Shown here: one piece after another, positions 47,456-56,131 of the stretch
How the letters are laid out: every line of letters begins with the position of its first letter
Numbering within the stretch: the stretch's first letter is position 1
Assembly: GCF_000271845.1 (NCBI RefSeq)
Contig: NZ_JH719393.1
Coordinates: 558,001 to 622,000, forward strand
Source: Rhizobium leguminosarum bv. trifolii WSM2297
GTDB lineage: Bacteria > Pseudomonadota > Alphaproteobacteria > Rhizobiales > Rhizobiaceae
DNA length: 64,000 bases
Reading direction: 5' to 3'
Notes under the pieces: model-generated
The model's database searches: none
Told to the model about the DNA's origin: nothing
Seen by the model: only the letters and a program-made list of their open reading frames with translations
Program-made: the position numbers and the translations under genes

Positions 47456-47809
47456 TTAGTTGACGGTGACGTAGATCTTCCGGACCGTTTCCACGGTGCG
47501 CCAGGTGCCGATGAATCCGGGTTTCATCACGAAACTATCGCCTGCTTTGTAGGTAACCGTTTCACCGCCGTCGGGGGTGATTTCCACGAGACCTTCAAGG
47601 ATGTGGCAGAATTCGAATGTCTCTCCCTTGACGGAACGCGTCAGGCCCGGTGTCGCTTCCCAGACCCCGGTGTGAATCATTTCATCACGCGCAACGTCCT
47701 GGGCCCAAGTCTTGAACGAGGGATCGCCGGATATCAGGCGTTCCGGTCCGGGCTTGGACTCACGCGGTGTTGCCTTGCTGTCGGGTACGATGGTCTTGAG
47801 GAGGGACAT
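47456..47809 (-). CDS. Cupin-fold protein (DUF861 type), copy 2
   Basis: 117-residue cupin with the same length and layout as 37474-37827: MSLLKTI start, KGETFEFCHILEGLVEIT, GDSFVMKPGFIGTWRTVETVRK and a VTVN end (VTVT in copy 1). ATG 47809 follows GGAG-like AAGGAGAA. Third gene after the M20 deacylase and GhrA genes, with 29 bp between it and ghrA. In both places the cupin ends an operon that contains or follows a dehydrogenase, so it may serve a shared accessory step. Activity unknown. Confidence 0.8.
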   Translation of the reverse strand: MSLLKTIVPDSKATPRESKPGPERLISGDPSFKTWAQDVARDEMIHTGVWEATPGLTRSVKGETFEFCHILEGLVEITPDGGETVTYKAGDSFVMKPGFIGTWRTVETVRKIYVTVN

Positions 47810-47838
47810 GTTTTCTCCTTGCTCTCCTGGTTGCAGCT

Positions 47839-48762
47839 TCAATAACCGCGATCGCGATCGACGAGCCCGATTGGGTCGAGACCGCCGCGATGGCGTTTGA
47901 TGTTGTCGATGACGGCGCAAGCCGCCGTCTCTGGTTGGGTGACGCTTGCGATGTGCGGCGTCAGGATGATCTTTGGATGCCGCCAGAAACGATGCTCGGG
48001 GGGCAAGGGCTCAGGTTCGGTGACGTCGATAACCGCACCCGACAGATGTCCCTGGTCGAGAGCCGCAATGAGCGCGTCATGATCGAGTTGCGCGCCGCGC
48101 CCCACGTGGATGAGCGCTGCGCCTGCTGGAAGTGTCGCGAAGACCGCGGCGTCGAGCAGTCCTTGCGTCTCTTGGGTCAGCGGCAGGAGACAGATCAGGA
48201 TGTCGGTGCTCGCCAGGAACGGCGTGAGCCCGTCCGGGCCATTATAGCAATCAACACCATCCACTTGTCGTTCCGAGCGGCTCCAGGCCGCAAGCGGAAA
48301 GCCGAAGGGCTTCAGCCGCTCAATGACGGCCTGGGCGAGCATGCCAAGCCCGAGGATACCGATCCGCTGCTGGGCAGCTTGCCGCACAGGAAGCGGGAGC
48401 CAGGTGGAGTCTTCCTGCTGTCCAATATAGGCCTTCAACTTGCGGTGAAGGGCGAGGACGGCGAGCGTCACATATTCTTGCATCATCCGCACGATACCAT
48501 CCTCGACCATGCGGACGAGCATGACGTTTGGCGGAAGCGTTTCTGGCTTGAATTGGTCGACACCGGCGCCGATCGAGAAGACAACCTCCAAGTTCCTGAA
48601 GCGATGAAGATCGGACGGCGCAGTCCAAGTGAGGATGTATCGGATTTCGTCCGGGTCGCGCTCTGAAATATCCATCACGAAGGGCAGATCGGGCAGTTCG
48701 CGTGCAAAAGCCTCGGCGAAGACACGGCCTCTTTCTCGATCCGAGTTAAACCAGAAAACCAT
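47839..48762 (-). CDS. ghrA: Glyoxylate/hydroxypyruvate reductase A-like dehydrogenase
   Basis: 307-residue D-isomer-specific 2-hydroxyacid dehydrogenase of the GhrA type. Rossmann motif GILGLGMLAQAV is near 135-146, and the catalytic set is the Arg of HVGRGAQLD, a Glu in the VTEPEPLPPEH block and the His in LTPHIASVT. GhrA reduces glyoxylate and hydroxypyruvate with NADPH. ATG 48762 follows GGGGGC, 9 bp after the M20 gene stop. It would reduce a 2-oxo acid released by the pathway, or work in reverse as an oxidase. Confidence 0.85.
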   Translation of the reverse strand: MVFWFNSDRERGRVFAEAFARELPDLPFVMDISERDPDEIRYILTWTAPSDLHRFRNLEVVFSIGAGVDQFKPETLPPNVMLVRMVEDGIVRMMQEYVTLAVLALHRKLKAYIGQQEDSTWLPLPVRQAAQQRIGILGLGMLAQAVIERLKPFGFPLAAWSRSERQVDGVDCYNGPDGLTPFLASTDILICLLPLTQETQGLLDAAVFATLPAGAALIHVGRGAQLDHDALIAALDQGHLSGAVIDVTEPEPLPPEHRFWRHPKIILTPHIASVTQPETAACAVIDNIKRHRGGLDPIGLVDRDRGY

Positions 48763-48771
48763 GAAGCCCCC

Positions 48772-49896
48772 TCAGTGTTGTAGCGTTTTGGCAAGCCGCA
48801 CGATCATTGCTTCGCATGCAGCGAGTTCGTCGAGGCGGATGAACTCGTCGGCGCGGTGGGCGCGCGAGATGTCCCCGGGACCGCAGATGATCGCGTCGAT
48901 GCCGGCCGCCTGGTAGAGTCCGGCCTCAGTGCCATAGCTGACGGCAGCCAAGGTCTGCGCTGCGGTTAGTTCCTCCATCAGCCGAGCGAGCGGCGCATCC
49001 GCATCAAGCGAAAGCGCCGGATAGGTGCTGCTGGTTTCCCACGTAACGCGGAAACCGTCTTTCTCCAAGGCCTCGGCGGTAGCCTTTATAGGTTCCAGAA
49101 GCACCGTTGGCGATACGCCGGGTACCGCGCGGGCTTCCAATTCCATAATGCAGAGATCCGGGATGATGTTGACGCTGCGTCCGCCCGCGATCGTTCCGAT
49201 CTGCAGCGTAGAATACGGCGGCTCGAAGTTCTGATCTAAGGCGCTGTCTGGCAGAGCAGCAACGGTCTTCAGCGTTGCACTCATCACTGCAGTCATGGCG
49301 TGAATGGCGTTCAGGCCCTTATCAGGGCGCGACGAATGACCGGTCATGCCATGGATCTCGATGCGGGCGGCGGCCTTTCCCTTGTGACCGCGGATCGCCA
49401 CCATATTGCTTGGTTCACCGATGATCGCTCCCAAAGGAGGAGCGCACAGGTTCCCGATCTGCTGCAACATATGCGGTACGCCGCGGCAACCAGCTTCCTC
49501 GTCATACGAGAAGGCGAAGTGGATCGGGCGCCTCAACGGCATTTTTGCTATAGCGGGAAGTCCGGCAAGCGCGGCGGCAAGAAACCCCTTCATATCGGAG
49601 GCGCCCCTGCCGAAAAGCCGATCTCCCTCAGCCCGCAGGCGGAAGGGATCCGACGTCCAGGTCCTTTCGGAGGCCGAAACGACGTCCATATGCCCGGAAA
49701 GAATGTAGCCGGGCTCATCCTTCGGGCCGATAGTGGCGAACAGGTTTGCCCTATCCCCTTCCGGCCCCGGCAGGACAGCCACGGTGGCAGCATGACTTTC
49801 GAGATAGCCCTTCACCCATGTGACGATGTCGCCGTTTGGAGTCCCGACGACGGACGGAAAGCCGACCAGCTGCTCCAATATGTCCTTAACATCCAT
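48772..49896 (-). CDS. M20-family deacylase (acetylornithine deacetylase ArgE-like)
   Basis: 374-residue zinc aminoacylase. Metal ligands and catalytic residues appear in SGHMDVV, GRGASDMKGF, YDEEAGCRG and a C-terminal GPGDISRAHRADEFI, with the lid-domain block HGMTGHSSRPDKG in between. The length and these motifs match ArgE/succinyl-diaminopimelate desuccinylase relatives. ATG 49896 (MDVKDIL) follows GGAGAA; the frame extends to 49938 without support. First gene of the M20-ghrA-cupin operon and divergent from a LysR gene. It probably removes an acyl group from an N-acyl amino acid. Confidence 0.86.
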   Translation of the reverse strand: MDVKDILEQLVGFPSVVGTPNGDIVTWVKGYLESHAATVAVLPGPEGDRANLFATIGPKDEPGYILSGHMDVVSASERTWTSDPFRLRAEGDRLFGRGASDMKGFLAAALAGLPAIAKMPLRRPIHFAFSYDEEAGCRGVPHMLQQIGNLCAPPLGAIIGEPSNMVAIRGHKGKAAARIEIHGMTGHSSRPDKGLNAIHAMTAVMSATLKTVAALPDSALDQNFEPPYSTLQIGTIAGGRSVNIIPDLCIMELEARAVPGVSPTVLLEPIKATAEALEKDGFRVTWETSSTYPALSLDADAPLARLMEELTAAQTLAAVSYGTEAGLYQAAGIDAIICGPGDISRAHRADEFIRLDELAACEAMIVRLAKTLQH

Positions 49897-50186
49897 CGCA
49901 GGTTCTCCATTATCGACGACTCTACGTGTCCGCGCCACCGCGAACCAGCTGATAGGCGACAGCGCCGCGGTCGGACATACATGCCGATTTCCGCGCCGTC
50001 TCCGATGGCGGGCGCGTTAGTCGATACTAGGCGAGCCAGCTTCCTGCCCTTGGTCATGGCGACCGGAAACTGGGTCTGTCGATGTGGCCACGTCATAACG
50101 CGACCTCCGACTTGAAGCCCACCTTGTCGCCGAACCCTAAAGATGGCAATTAATGTGTCGTGAATGATGACTTCAGGTGACGGTTA
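49897..50186. other. Divergent control region M20 / LysR
   Basis: 290 bp with no gene I can support; a minus-strand frame here (49812-50096) is mostly antisense-like. It should hold the promoters and LysR operator, none of which I can place with confidence. Confidence 0.35.
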
Positions 50187-51116
50187 ATGCTCACGTCTGA
50201 CGATCTTGCCTTCTTTTCGGTCCTCACAGGCTCGAAATCTCTCGCGGAAAGCGCGAGAAAGCTGAACGTCACCCCTCCCGCGGTGACCCAGCGCCTGCGC
50301 GCGCTTGAAGAGAAGGTCGGGGTGCGGCTGATCGACCGCTCCGGACGCCACCTGCGTCTTACCGAAGAGGGCTCATTGGTCGCTTCTCACAGCGTCATCG
50401 TCAGCGATGCCATAGACTCGCTTGCCGAAGCCTTGGCTGATCGCAAGGGTGCAGTTCGCGGGCACCTCAGGGTCGCAGCACCTCACGGTTTTGGAAGGAT
50501 CTACGTGGCCCCGGTCGTGGAAGCGTTTGCTCGAGAACATGGCGGCGCGACCGCCACCCTGCAGCTGTCCGATCATCCCTCGGCTTTAATCGTCGATAGC
50601 TACGAGGTCGTTGTTCACATCGGGGCATCCGCGCATCTCGACCAAGTGGTGACGACACTTGCGCCGAACCATCGAATTCTCTGCGCGAGTCCAAAATACC
50701 TCGCCTCGGCTCCGCCCATCTCTGCGCCCGCCGATCTTCCTCGACATCGGTGTCTTGTCGTTCGAGAGAACGAGGAGGATGTAACGCTCTGGCGGTTCAA
50801 GGGATCACGGCAGGAAAGCGCGACAGTGCGCGTTAATCCGATCATGTCGAGCAATGATGGTGCTGTCATTCGGGATTGGGCGCTGGCTGGTCAGGGCATC
50901 ATGATGCGTTCCGAATGGGCCGTTGCTGAAGACCTCGCCGAGGGACGTCTGAGGCAGGTACTTCCCAACTGGAAGCTCCCGTCGGCCGATATCGTCGCCA
51001 TCCTCGGATCGCGGCACGGTCGAAGCGCGCGGACTGCCGCTTTCCTCACAATGCTTCGTCAGTCGCTGAAGCCACTGCCCTGGCGAGGCGATCGCGCCGA
51101 GTCGCTTGGTCAATAA
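50187..51116 (+). CDS. LysR-family regulator (CrgA/DsdC-like group)
   Basis: 309-residue LysR regulator. The helix-turn-helix (residues 1-62) has DDLAFFSVLTGSKSLAESAR and the recognition helix VTPPAVTQRLRALEEKVG. The effector domain starts near 90 with GHLRVAAPHGFGR, a pattern common in the CrgA/AaeR-like subgroup. Divergent from the M20-ghrA-cupin operon and overlapping the 3' end of the aldehyde dehydrogenase gene by 7 bp in convergent orientation. Likely regulator of one or both neighbours. Confidence 0.88.
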   Translation: MLTSDDLAFFSVLTGSKSLAESARKLNVTPPAVTQRLRALEEKVGVRLIDRSGRHLRLTEEGSLVASHSVIVSDAIDSLAEALADRKGAVRGHLRVAAPHGFGRIYVAPVVEAFAREHGGATATLQLSDHPSALIVDSYEVVVHIGASAHLDQVVTTLAPNHRILCASPKYLASAPPISAPADLPRHRCLVVRENEEDVTLWRFKGSRQESATVRVNPIMSSNDGAVIRDWALAGQGIMMRSEWAVAEDLAEGRLRQVLPNWKLPSADIVAILGSRHGRSARTAAFLTMLRQSLKPLPWRGDRAESLGQ

Positions 51117-52537
51117 CCGAGAATGGACTTCGTCTCGAGATACTCTTCGAGGCCGCAAACGCCATATTCGCGGCCGTTGCCCGAGCGCTTGTAGCCACCG
51201 AAGGCGGCCGCTCCGTCCCAAGCCGGATAGTTGATATGAACCTGGCCGGCACGAATGCACTTGGCGACCCGCCGCGCCCGCTCCGGATCTGAAGACTGGA
51301 CATGAGCGCCCAATCCATAGACGGTGTCGTTAGCAATCGCGATTGCGTCTTCCTCGTCCTTGTACGGCATGATCGAGAGGACGGGCCCGAAGATTTCCTC
51401 ACGAGCAATGCGCATGTCGGACGTCACCTCGGAAAAGATCGTCGGCCGTGTGAAAAAGCCGCTATCAAGGCCAGCCGGCCGGCCCAGCCCGCCGCACAAC
51501 AGCTTGGCGCCGTCGTCGATACCGGCCTGGATCATGATCTGCACCCGCTCGAACTGACCACGATTGGCGATCGGCCCCATATCCGTCGCCGGATCAAGCG
51601 GCGCGCCAACGCGGATGGCACGCGCAGTGGCGCTAGCCAATTCCTCGACTTCGCCGAGCCGATGTGCGGGCACAAGCATGCGCGTCGGGGCGCTGCACGA
51701 CTGGCCGACATTGCGCATGCCGGCAAGCACGCCCTTCGCTACTGCCTCGCTGAAATCGGCATCGTCGAGCAAAATGTTCGGCGACTTGCCGCCGAGTTCC
51801 TGAACCACCCGCTTCACCGTCGGCGCAGCTGCCTGCGCGACGAGTACCCCTGCGCGGGTGGAACCGGTGATCGAGATCATGTCAACGTCCGGATGGCTGG
51901 CGAGCGCTGCGCCAACCTGCTCGCCAGTGCCGTTGACCAAATTGAATACGCCCGGCGGAGTGCCGGCATCGTGCATCAGCTGGGCAAAAAGCAGAGCGCT
52001 ATAAGGTGACAGTTCACTGGGCTTGAGGACGACGGTGCAGCCTGCAGCGATTGCGGGAGCGACCTTGGCGGTGATCTGGTAAAGTGGCCAGTTCCAGGGT
52101 GTGATCAGCGCGCAAACCCCGAGCGCCTCCTTGGCGGTTGCAGTGCTTCCCTCAACCGTCACGAACCGGTATTTCTCGAGGATCTCCATCTGAACACGAA
52201 TGTGCTCGGCGGCAAACGGAACCTGAGAAGCCCGCGCGAAGCTAATCGCTGCCCCCATTTCCAAAACGAGAGCTTCTGCGAATGCCTCCGCTCTTTCCTT
52301 CAGGAGAGAATGCATCCTGCCGAGCAGAGCGAGCCTCTCGGACACTGAAGCCTGAGAGAAGGTGGGGAAGGCTTGGCGGGCTGCTGAAACCGCGAGATCG
52401 GCATCATTCGCATCGCCCGCAGAAATATGCCCAACCACCTCCTCCGAGGCGGGATTCACGACCGGCATGCGGGTTCCATCCACCGCTTCCTGCCATTTCC
52501 CACCAATGTAGAACTGGTTCTCGCGTTCGGTCAGCAT
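51110..52537 (-). CDS. NAD-dependent aldehyde dehydrogenase
   Basis: 475-residue aldehyde dehydrogenase. LITPWNWPLYQITAKV, NAD-binding SITGSTRAGV, catalytic Glu in QELGGKSP and catalytic Cys in NVGQSCSAPTRM are all intact. I chose ATG 52537 (MLTEREN), preceded by GAGGTGA; GTG/ATG codons further up to 52555 are less likely. It is the intact homologue of the broken gene at 27655-29036, sharing VAQAAAPTVKRV and the FGGYK-SGNGREYG C-terminus, and could supply the lost activity. Substrate unknown. Confidence 0.87.
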   Translation of the reverse strand: MLTERENQFYIGGKWQEAVDGTRMPVVNPASEEVVGHISAGDANDADLAVSAARQAFPTFSQASVSERLALLGRMHSLLKERAEAFAEALVLEMGAAISFARASQVPFAAEHIRVQMEILEKYRFVTVEGSTATAKEALGVCALITPWNWPLYQITAKVAPAIAAGCTVVLKPSELSPYSALLFAQLMHDAGTPPGVFNLVNGTGEQVGAALASHPDVDMISITGSTRAGVLVAQAAAPTVKRVVQELGGKSPNILLDDADFSEAVAKGVLAGMRNVGQSCSAPTRMLVPAHRLGEVEELASATARAIRVGAPLDPATDMGPIANRGQFERVQIMIQAGIDDGAKLLCGGLGRPAGLDSGFFTRPTIFSEVTSDMRIAREEIFGPVLSIMPYKDEEDAIAIANDTVYGLGAHVQSSDPERARRVAKCIRAGQVHINYPAWDGAAAFGGYKRSGNGREYGVCGLEEYLETKSILGY

Positions 52538-52901
52538 AATTTCACCTCGCGTCATAACGTTGCGGCCATCCGAGCTGCCTGCGGAAGATGCCCGGAAAGA
52601 CGCGAGGTTGACAATTTACGTCGCTTGAATGGTTCCTTAAGACGCGGGTTAACGTTTCACGAACGCGGTTAGGCTTCTCCGGCAGACGATGTGCAATAGT
52701 GAGGTTAATGAAGCTAGGAGGGCCCTCTCACGTCCGCTATTCCTCGTGATTCCGGCCATAGCGGCAACGATGAGAAGGGAACCGATTCGCTGGGTACAGT
52801 TCCACATCGTTCGGCGAGCGATCAGCTGGGCTTTCAAGTTAATCACGTTCGGTTCATATAGCTTCATCAGTTGTTGTGTCAGTGGGATGGGGAGGATAGA
52901 T
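52538..52901. other. Divergent intergenic region before the DUF3422 gene
   Basis: 364 bp. An open frame runs through part of it in phase with the DUF3422 gene from 52689, but it lacks a ribosome-binding site and the family's N-terminus; I treat it as non-coding. No promoter identified. Confidence 0.35.
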
Positions 52902-54182
52902 TTGAGTTCTAATCCGGGAGAAGAAGCAGTTTCGGTGACGGCATCTGCTTCCACACAATACGTCTCCAATCCAGCGACGGGCGGATCGCAAACAGCAGAC
53001 TTCAACTCCGAGCTGCACGCTCGGCCGTCCATTTATTTCACCGGTCCGGCGATCGTCGAGCACGTGGCTTTCATGCCATTAGATCGGGCAATCAAGGACT
53101 TCCACGATAGCCTGGAAGTCGATGGCGAGATTTCGGTCAGGGTCGAACGGCATACTGAATTCGTGACGATCACACGCCTGCGGAAACTGCACTCAGAGCC
53201 AGATCGTTGGCCCGAACCTGATCTCGCAGAAAGTGATTTTGCACAGCTTGCAGGATTGAACGCCCCTCGCCTTGTTTGCCACGTCAGTATCCTTGTCCTC
53301 GGGAACCCTCCTGACGAGCTGGGGTCGGTTTTGAAAACCCTGGATTTCGGTGATACCGCCGCTTCCTCGATTGGCGGGGGCGCGGCGCAGGTTTGCTCCG
53401 ACTTTCGCGTTCGAGGAGATAATTCAAGCAGGATCATCCTCTTCAACAATGACCTGAACGCACACCGCCTGGGGCGCATGGTACGTCGTATCTTTGAGAT
53501 TGAAACCTACAGATCAATGGCGCTGCTCGGATTGCCCGAGGCGCGACGCCTTGCGCCGCTTCTCGGTGGATATGATGCGGAACTTGTTCAGCTGACCAAT
53601 CGCAACTTGAGTACTCCTGCACATCAGCATAAGCAGCTGCTTGACGAGATCACGGTACTTTCATCGCATATCATCTCGGCCACTGCTGAGACCAGAAACA
53701 GGTTCGGAGCAACCGCTGCCTACGCGAAAATCGTTGAGGAGAGGATCGTCCTTTTACGGGAAAGCCACGTCCCCGGCTTCCAACGTTTCGGTACCTTCGT
53801 AGAGCGGCGATTCAAACCTGCGGTTCGTACCTGCGAGGCAACTGCGTTGAGGCTCGAACACCTATCGAGAGCTACGATGCATCTGCTCGACCTGCTACAA
53901 ACCCGAATTCAGGTCGAGATTGAGTTCCAGAACGCTACACAAATCCAGGCAATGGCTGATCGAGCTGCGACGCAGGTCAAGATCCAGCGCGCGGTCGAAG
54001 GGTTTTCGATCATCGCGATCAGCTACTATCTGCTGAGCTTGTTGAAGTTTATATACGAGACAGCGGACCACGCAGGGTTCCATTTCGATCCCATGATCAT
54101 GCTTGTTGCGGTTCCAGTGGTCGTGGGCACGGTTGCGATCACAATCCTCCGCGTCAAGCATGCTCTAAAGGCGGAGAACTAG
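52902..54182 (+). CDS. DUF3422-family membrane-anchored protein
   Basis: About 426 residues. The N-terminal block FNSELHARPSIYFTGPA is the hallmark of DUF3422. A long helical region follows (about 240-370), then two C-terminal transmembrane helices (FSIIAISYYLLSLLKFIY and MIMLVAVPVVVGTVAITIL), so the protein is a cytoplasmic domain anchored at its C-terminus. The function of the family is unknown. I prefer the TTG at 52902, which has GGGGAGG 6 bp upstream; the ATG at 52887 would add five residues but has no ribosome-binding site. Not obviously linked to either neighbouring operon. Confidence 0.8.
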   Translation: MSSNPGEEAVSVTASASTQYVSNPATGGSQTADFNSELHARPSIYFTGPAIVEHVAFMPLDRAIKDFHDSLEVDGEISVRVERHTEFVTITRLRKLHSEPDRWPEPDLAESDFAQLAGLNAPRLVCHVSILVLGNPPDELGSVLKTLDFGDTAASSIGGGAAQVCSDFRVRGDNSSRIILFNNDLNAHRLGRMVRRIFEIETYRSMALLGLPEARRLAPLLGGYDAELVQLTNRNLSTPAHQHKQLLDEITVLSSHIISATAETRNRFGATAAYAKIVEERIVLLRESHVPGFQRFGTFVERRFKPAVRTCEATALRLEHLSRATMHLLDLLQTRIQVEIEFQNATQIQAMADRAATQVKIQRAVEGFSIIAISYYLLSLLKFIYETADHAGFHFDPMIMLVAVPVVVGTVAITILRVKHALKAEN

Positions 54183-54786
54183 AACTCGAGGCGAGCTGTG
54201 ACAGAGTCGCGGAGCATCCGGCAAAAAATCAAAACGACTCGCGTGTCTGACATGGCATCGGCAACGCGTTGCTCAACCAGCCTTGGATACAGCGCCACAG
54301 CTTCATTCCTTATAACTGTTTGAAACTATGGTGATGACCAATTGAAAGTTAATGCGTGACCGTTTGAATCAGCATGGCCGCTGATTTAAAGTAGGCGGCT
54401 TGCCAGATTGTGGCATGAGATAGGCGAGAGGCCTCGCAGGCGCTGCTTAAACTTTCCCTGATTGTTCATCGGAACTGACTGAGCTGATCCGCAACGGGGG
54501 CTACCTGATTGGAAGTTAAGCGAAACCGAAGTTATGCATCGACGTAACGACGATCAGCAAACTGACGAATCCGGGCTCCTGGGAACCCACGACCGCATCC
54601 AACGACAGGCCTCCTCGTGCTGTGCAGTTGCTACTTGGATAGCGCCTATTGTTTCTCGCACACCGAACTGCTTCCCAGCGGGCGCGCTCCCGGGTCATCG
54701 CTCAAATATTGAGCAAAATGCTGCAAGTGTACACAATACCAAACCACCCAAGGAATTGAGACGAGAAAAATCAACACCTTAATCAG
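54183..54786. other. Long intergenic region upstream of the guanidine operon
   Basis: About 600 bp with no gene I can support. It should contain the activator sites for the sigma-54 promoter at 54787. A small hairpin GCGAG-AGGC-CTCGC lies near 54424-54437. No convincing NtrC palindrome was found by eye. Confidence 0.4.
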
Positions 54787-54803
54787 CTGGCACACCTCTT
54801 GCA
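54787..54803 (+). promoter_or_regulatory. Sigma-54 (RpoN) promoter of the guanidine operon
   Basis: CTGGCACACCTCTTGCA matches the -24/-12 consensus CTGGCAC-N5-TTGCA, with GG and GC exactly 12 bp apart. The start would fall near 54814, right at the 5' edge of the riboswitch. Implies nitrogen-regulated, activator-dependent transcription. Confidence 0.8.
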
Positions 54804-54810
54804 GGTAATG

Positions 54811-54930
54811 TGCCGAGTTGGTGGCTAGGGTTCCGGCGCTTTTAAGAAGTGCGGCTGGTCCGAGAGCCACCACCGGCGGGGGAGAAATCCCGTCGGGTGC
54901 ACGGCGGGAAAAAAGCCCGGGAGACCTCGT
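54811..54930 (+). promoter_or_regulatory. Guanidine-I riboswitch (ykkC class)
   Basis: The conserved blocks of the ykkC/guanidine-I aptamer occur in order: GTGGCTAGGGTTCCG (54821-54835), CTGGTCCGAGAGCCAC (54855-54870, closing the GTGGC/GCCAC stem), a variable GC-rich hairpin, and ACGGCGGGAAAAAAGCCCGG (54901-54920) followed by GAGA. The genes downstream are the classic guanidine-I regulon. Binding of guanidinium should prevent the terminator at 54936-54974 from forming and turn the operon on. Confidence 0.93.
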
Positions 54931-54935
54931 AAGCC

Positions 54936-54974
54936 AAGGGATTGGTGGCACGATGGTCTTTGCCGATCCCTTTT
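54936..54974 (+). terminator. Riboswitch-controlled intrinsic terminator
   Basis: Stem AAGGGATTGG (54936-54945) pairs with CCGATCCCTT (54963-54972) with one G-U wobble, followed by a TTTT run (54971-54974) and then the ribosome-binding site of the first gene. Position between aptamer and gene fits a transcription-terminating expression platform. Confidence 0.75.
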
Positions 54975-54999
54975 GAAGAAAAGCAGAAGGGGAATTTCA

Positions 55000-56073
55000 A
55001 TGCAGACTTTTTCGAAAATTGCTTCCACCACAGCGCTGGCGGTATCGCTGATGCTCGGGCTCGCTTCCGTCGCGAAGGCGGAGACGAAGACCGAATTCAA
55101 GGTGGCTTGGTCTATCTATGTCGGCTGGATGCCCTGGGGCTATGCTGCCGATCACGGCATCGTCAAGAAGTGGGCTGACAAATACGGTATCAAGATCGAT
55201 GTCACGCAGTTCAACGACTACGTGGAATCGATGAACCAGTACACGGCCGGCGCCTTCGATGCCGTCACGCTGACCAATATGGACGGGTTGTCGATCCCGG
55301 CCGCCGGCGGCGTCGATACGACTGCCGTGATCGTCGGCGACTTCTCGAACGGCAACGACGCCGTGATCCTGAAGGACAAGGCGAGCCTTGCCGATATCAA
55401 GGGTCAGAACGTCAATCTCGTCGAATTCTCCGTCTCGCATTATCTGCTCGCCCGTGCGCTCGAAAGCGCCAAGCTGACAGAACGCGACGTGAAGGTGGTA
55501 AACACGTCCGACGCCGACATGGTCGCAGCCTACAAGACGCCCGACGTCACCGCTGTCGTCACCTGGAACCCGCTGGTTTCCACCATTCTCGAAGATCCCT
55601 CGGCCAAGAAGGTTTTCGATAGTTCGCAGGTGCCGGGCGAAATCATTGACCTGATGGTCGCCAATAGCGGCGTACTGAAGGACAACCCTAACTTCGGCAA
55701 GGCGCTTGCCGGCATCTGGTATGAGACGGCCGCACTGCTGCGGGCAGACACCGCAGAGGGCAAGGCGGCCCGTGAGGCTATGGGCTCGGCTTCAGGCACG
55801 GATCTCGCCGGCTTCGAAGCCCAGCTTGCCGCCACCAAGCTCTTCGACAAGCCGGGTGATGCCGTTGCCTTTACCGCTTCGCCCAGCCTGCCGAAGACCA
55901 TGGATCTGGTGCGCAACTTCCTTTTCGAAAAGGGACTGCTCGGCAATGGCGCGCCGTCAGCTGATGTCATCGGCATCGAAATGCCGGATGGCAAGGTGCT
56001 GGGCGACTCCGGCAATGTGAAGCTACGCTTCACCGAGGCCTATATGAAGGCAGCCGCCGACGGTTCGCTCTGA
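55000..56073 (+). CDS. Guanidine-operon ABC transporter substrate-binding protein (NitT/TauT type)
   Basis: 357-residue periplasmic binding protein with a Sec signal peptide (hydrophobic residues about 9-22, cleavage after VAKA near 27). The mature part begins TEFKVAWSIYVGWMPWGYA, typical of NitT/TauT-family SBPs that sit with urea-carboxylase-type operons. I chose ATG 55000 with AGAAGGGGAA upstream; the frame to 54973 would overlap the terminator. First structural gene after the riboswitch. Substrate in this operon type is most likely guanidine or a guanidine-like cation. Confidence 0.9.
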   Translation: MQTFSKIASTTALAVSLMLGLASVAKAETKTEFKVAWSIYVGWMPWGYAADHGIVKKWADKYGIKIDVTQFNDYVESMNQYTAGAFDAVTLTNMDGLSIPAAGGVDTTAVIVGDFSNGNDAVILKDKASLADIKGQNVNLVEFSVSHYLLARALESAKLTERDVKVVNTSDADMVAAYKTPDVTAVVTWNPLVSTILEDPSAKKVFDSSQVPGEIIDLMVANSGVLKDNPNFGKALAGIWYETAALLRADTAEGKAAREAMGSASGTDLAGFEAQLAATKLFDKPGDAVAFTASPSLPKTMDLVRNFLFEKGLLGNGAPSADVIGIEMPDGKVLGDSGNVKLRFTEAYMKAAADGSL

Positions 56074-56131
56074 TCGCAACGGAGGCGCGGTCTGCCCGCG
56101 CTCCCTCCCCTTCATCAGCGGAGCAATTCCC

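Noticed and set aside
49812..50096. Small minus-strand frame in the M20/LysR gap
   Set aside because: Overlaps the M20 start region in another frame and shows no recognisable domain.
52689..52901. Longer N-terminus for the DUF3422 protein
   Set aside because: No ribosome-binding site, and the peptide does not fit the family; the TTG/ATG starts near 52887-52902 are better.
54183..54786. NtrC enhancer sites upstream of the sigma-54 promoter
   Set aside because: Expected there, but no pair of half-sites close enough to the NtrC consensus could be picked out by eye.
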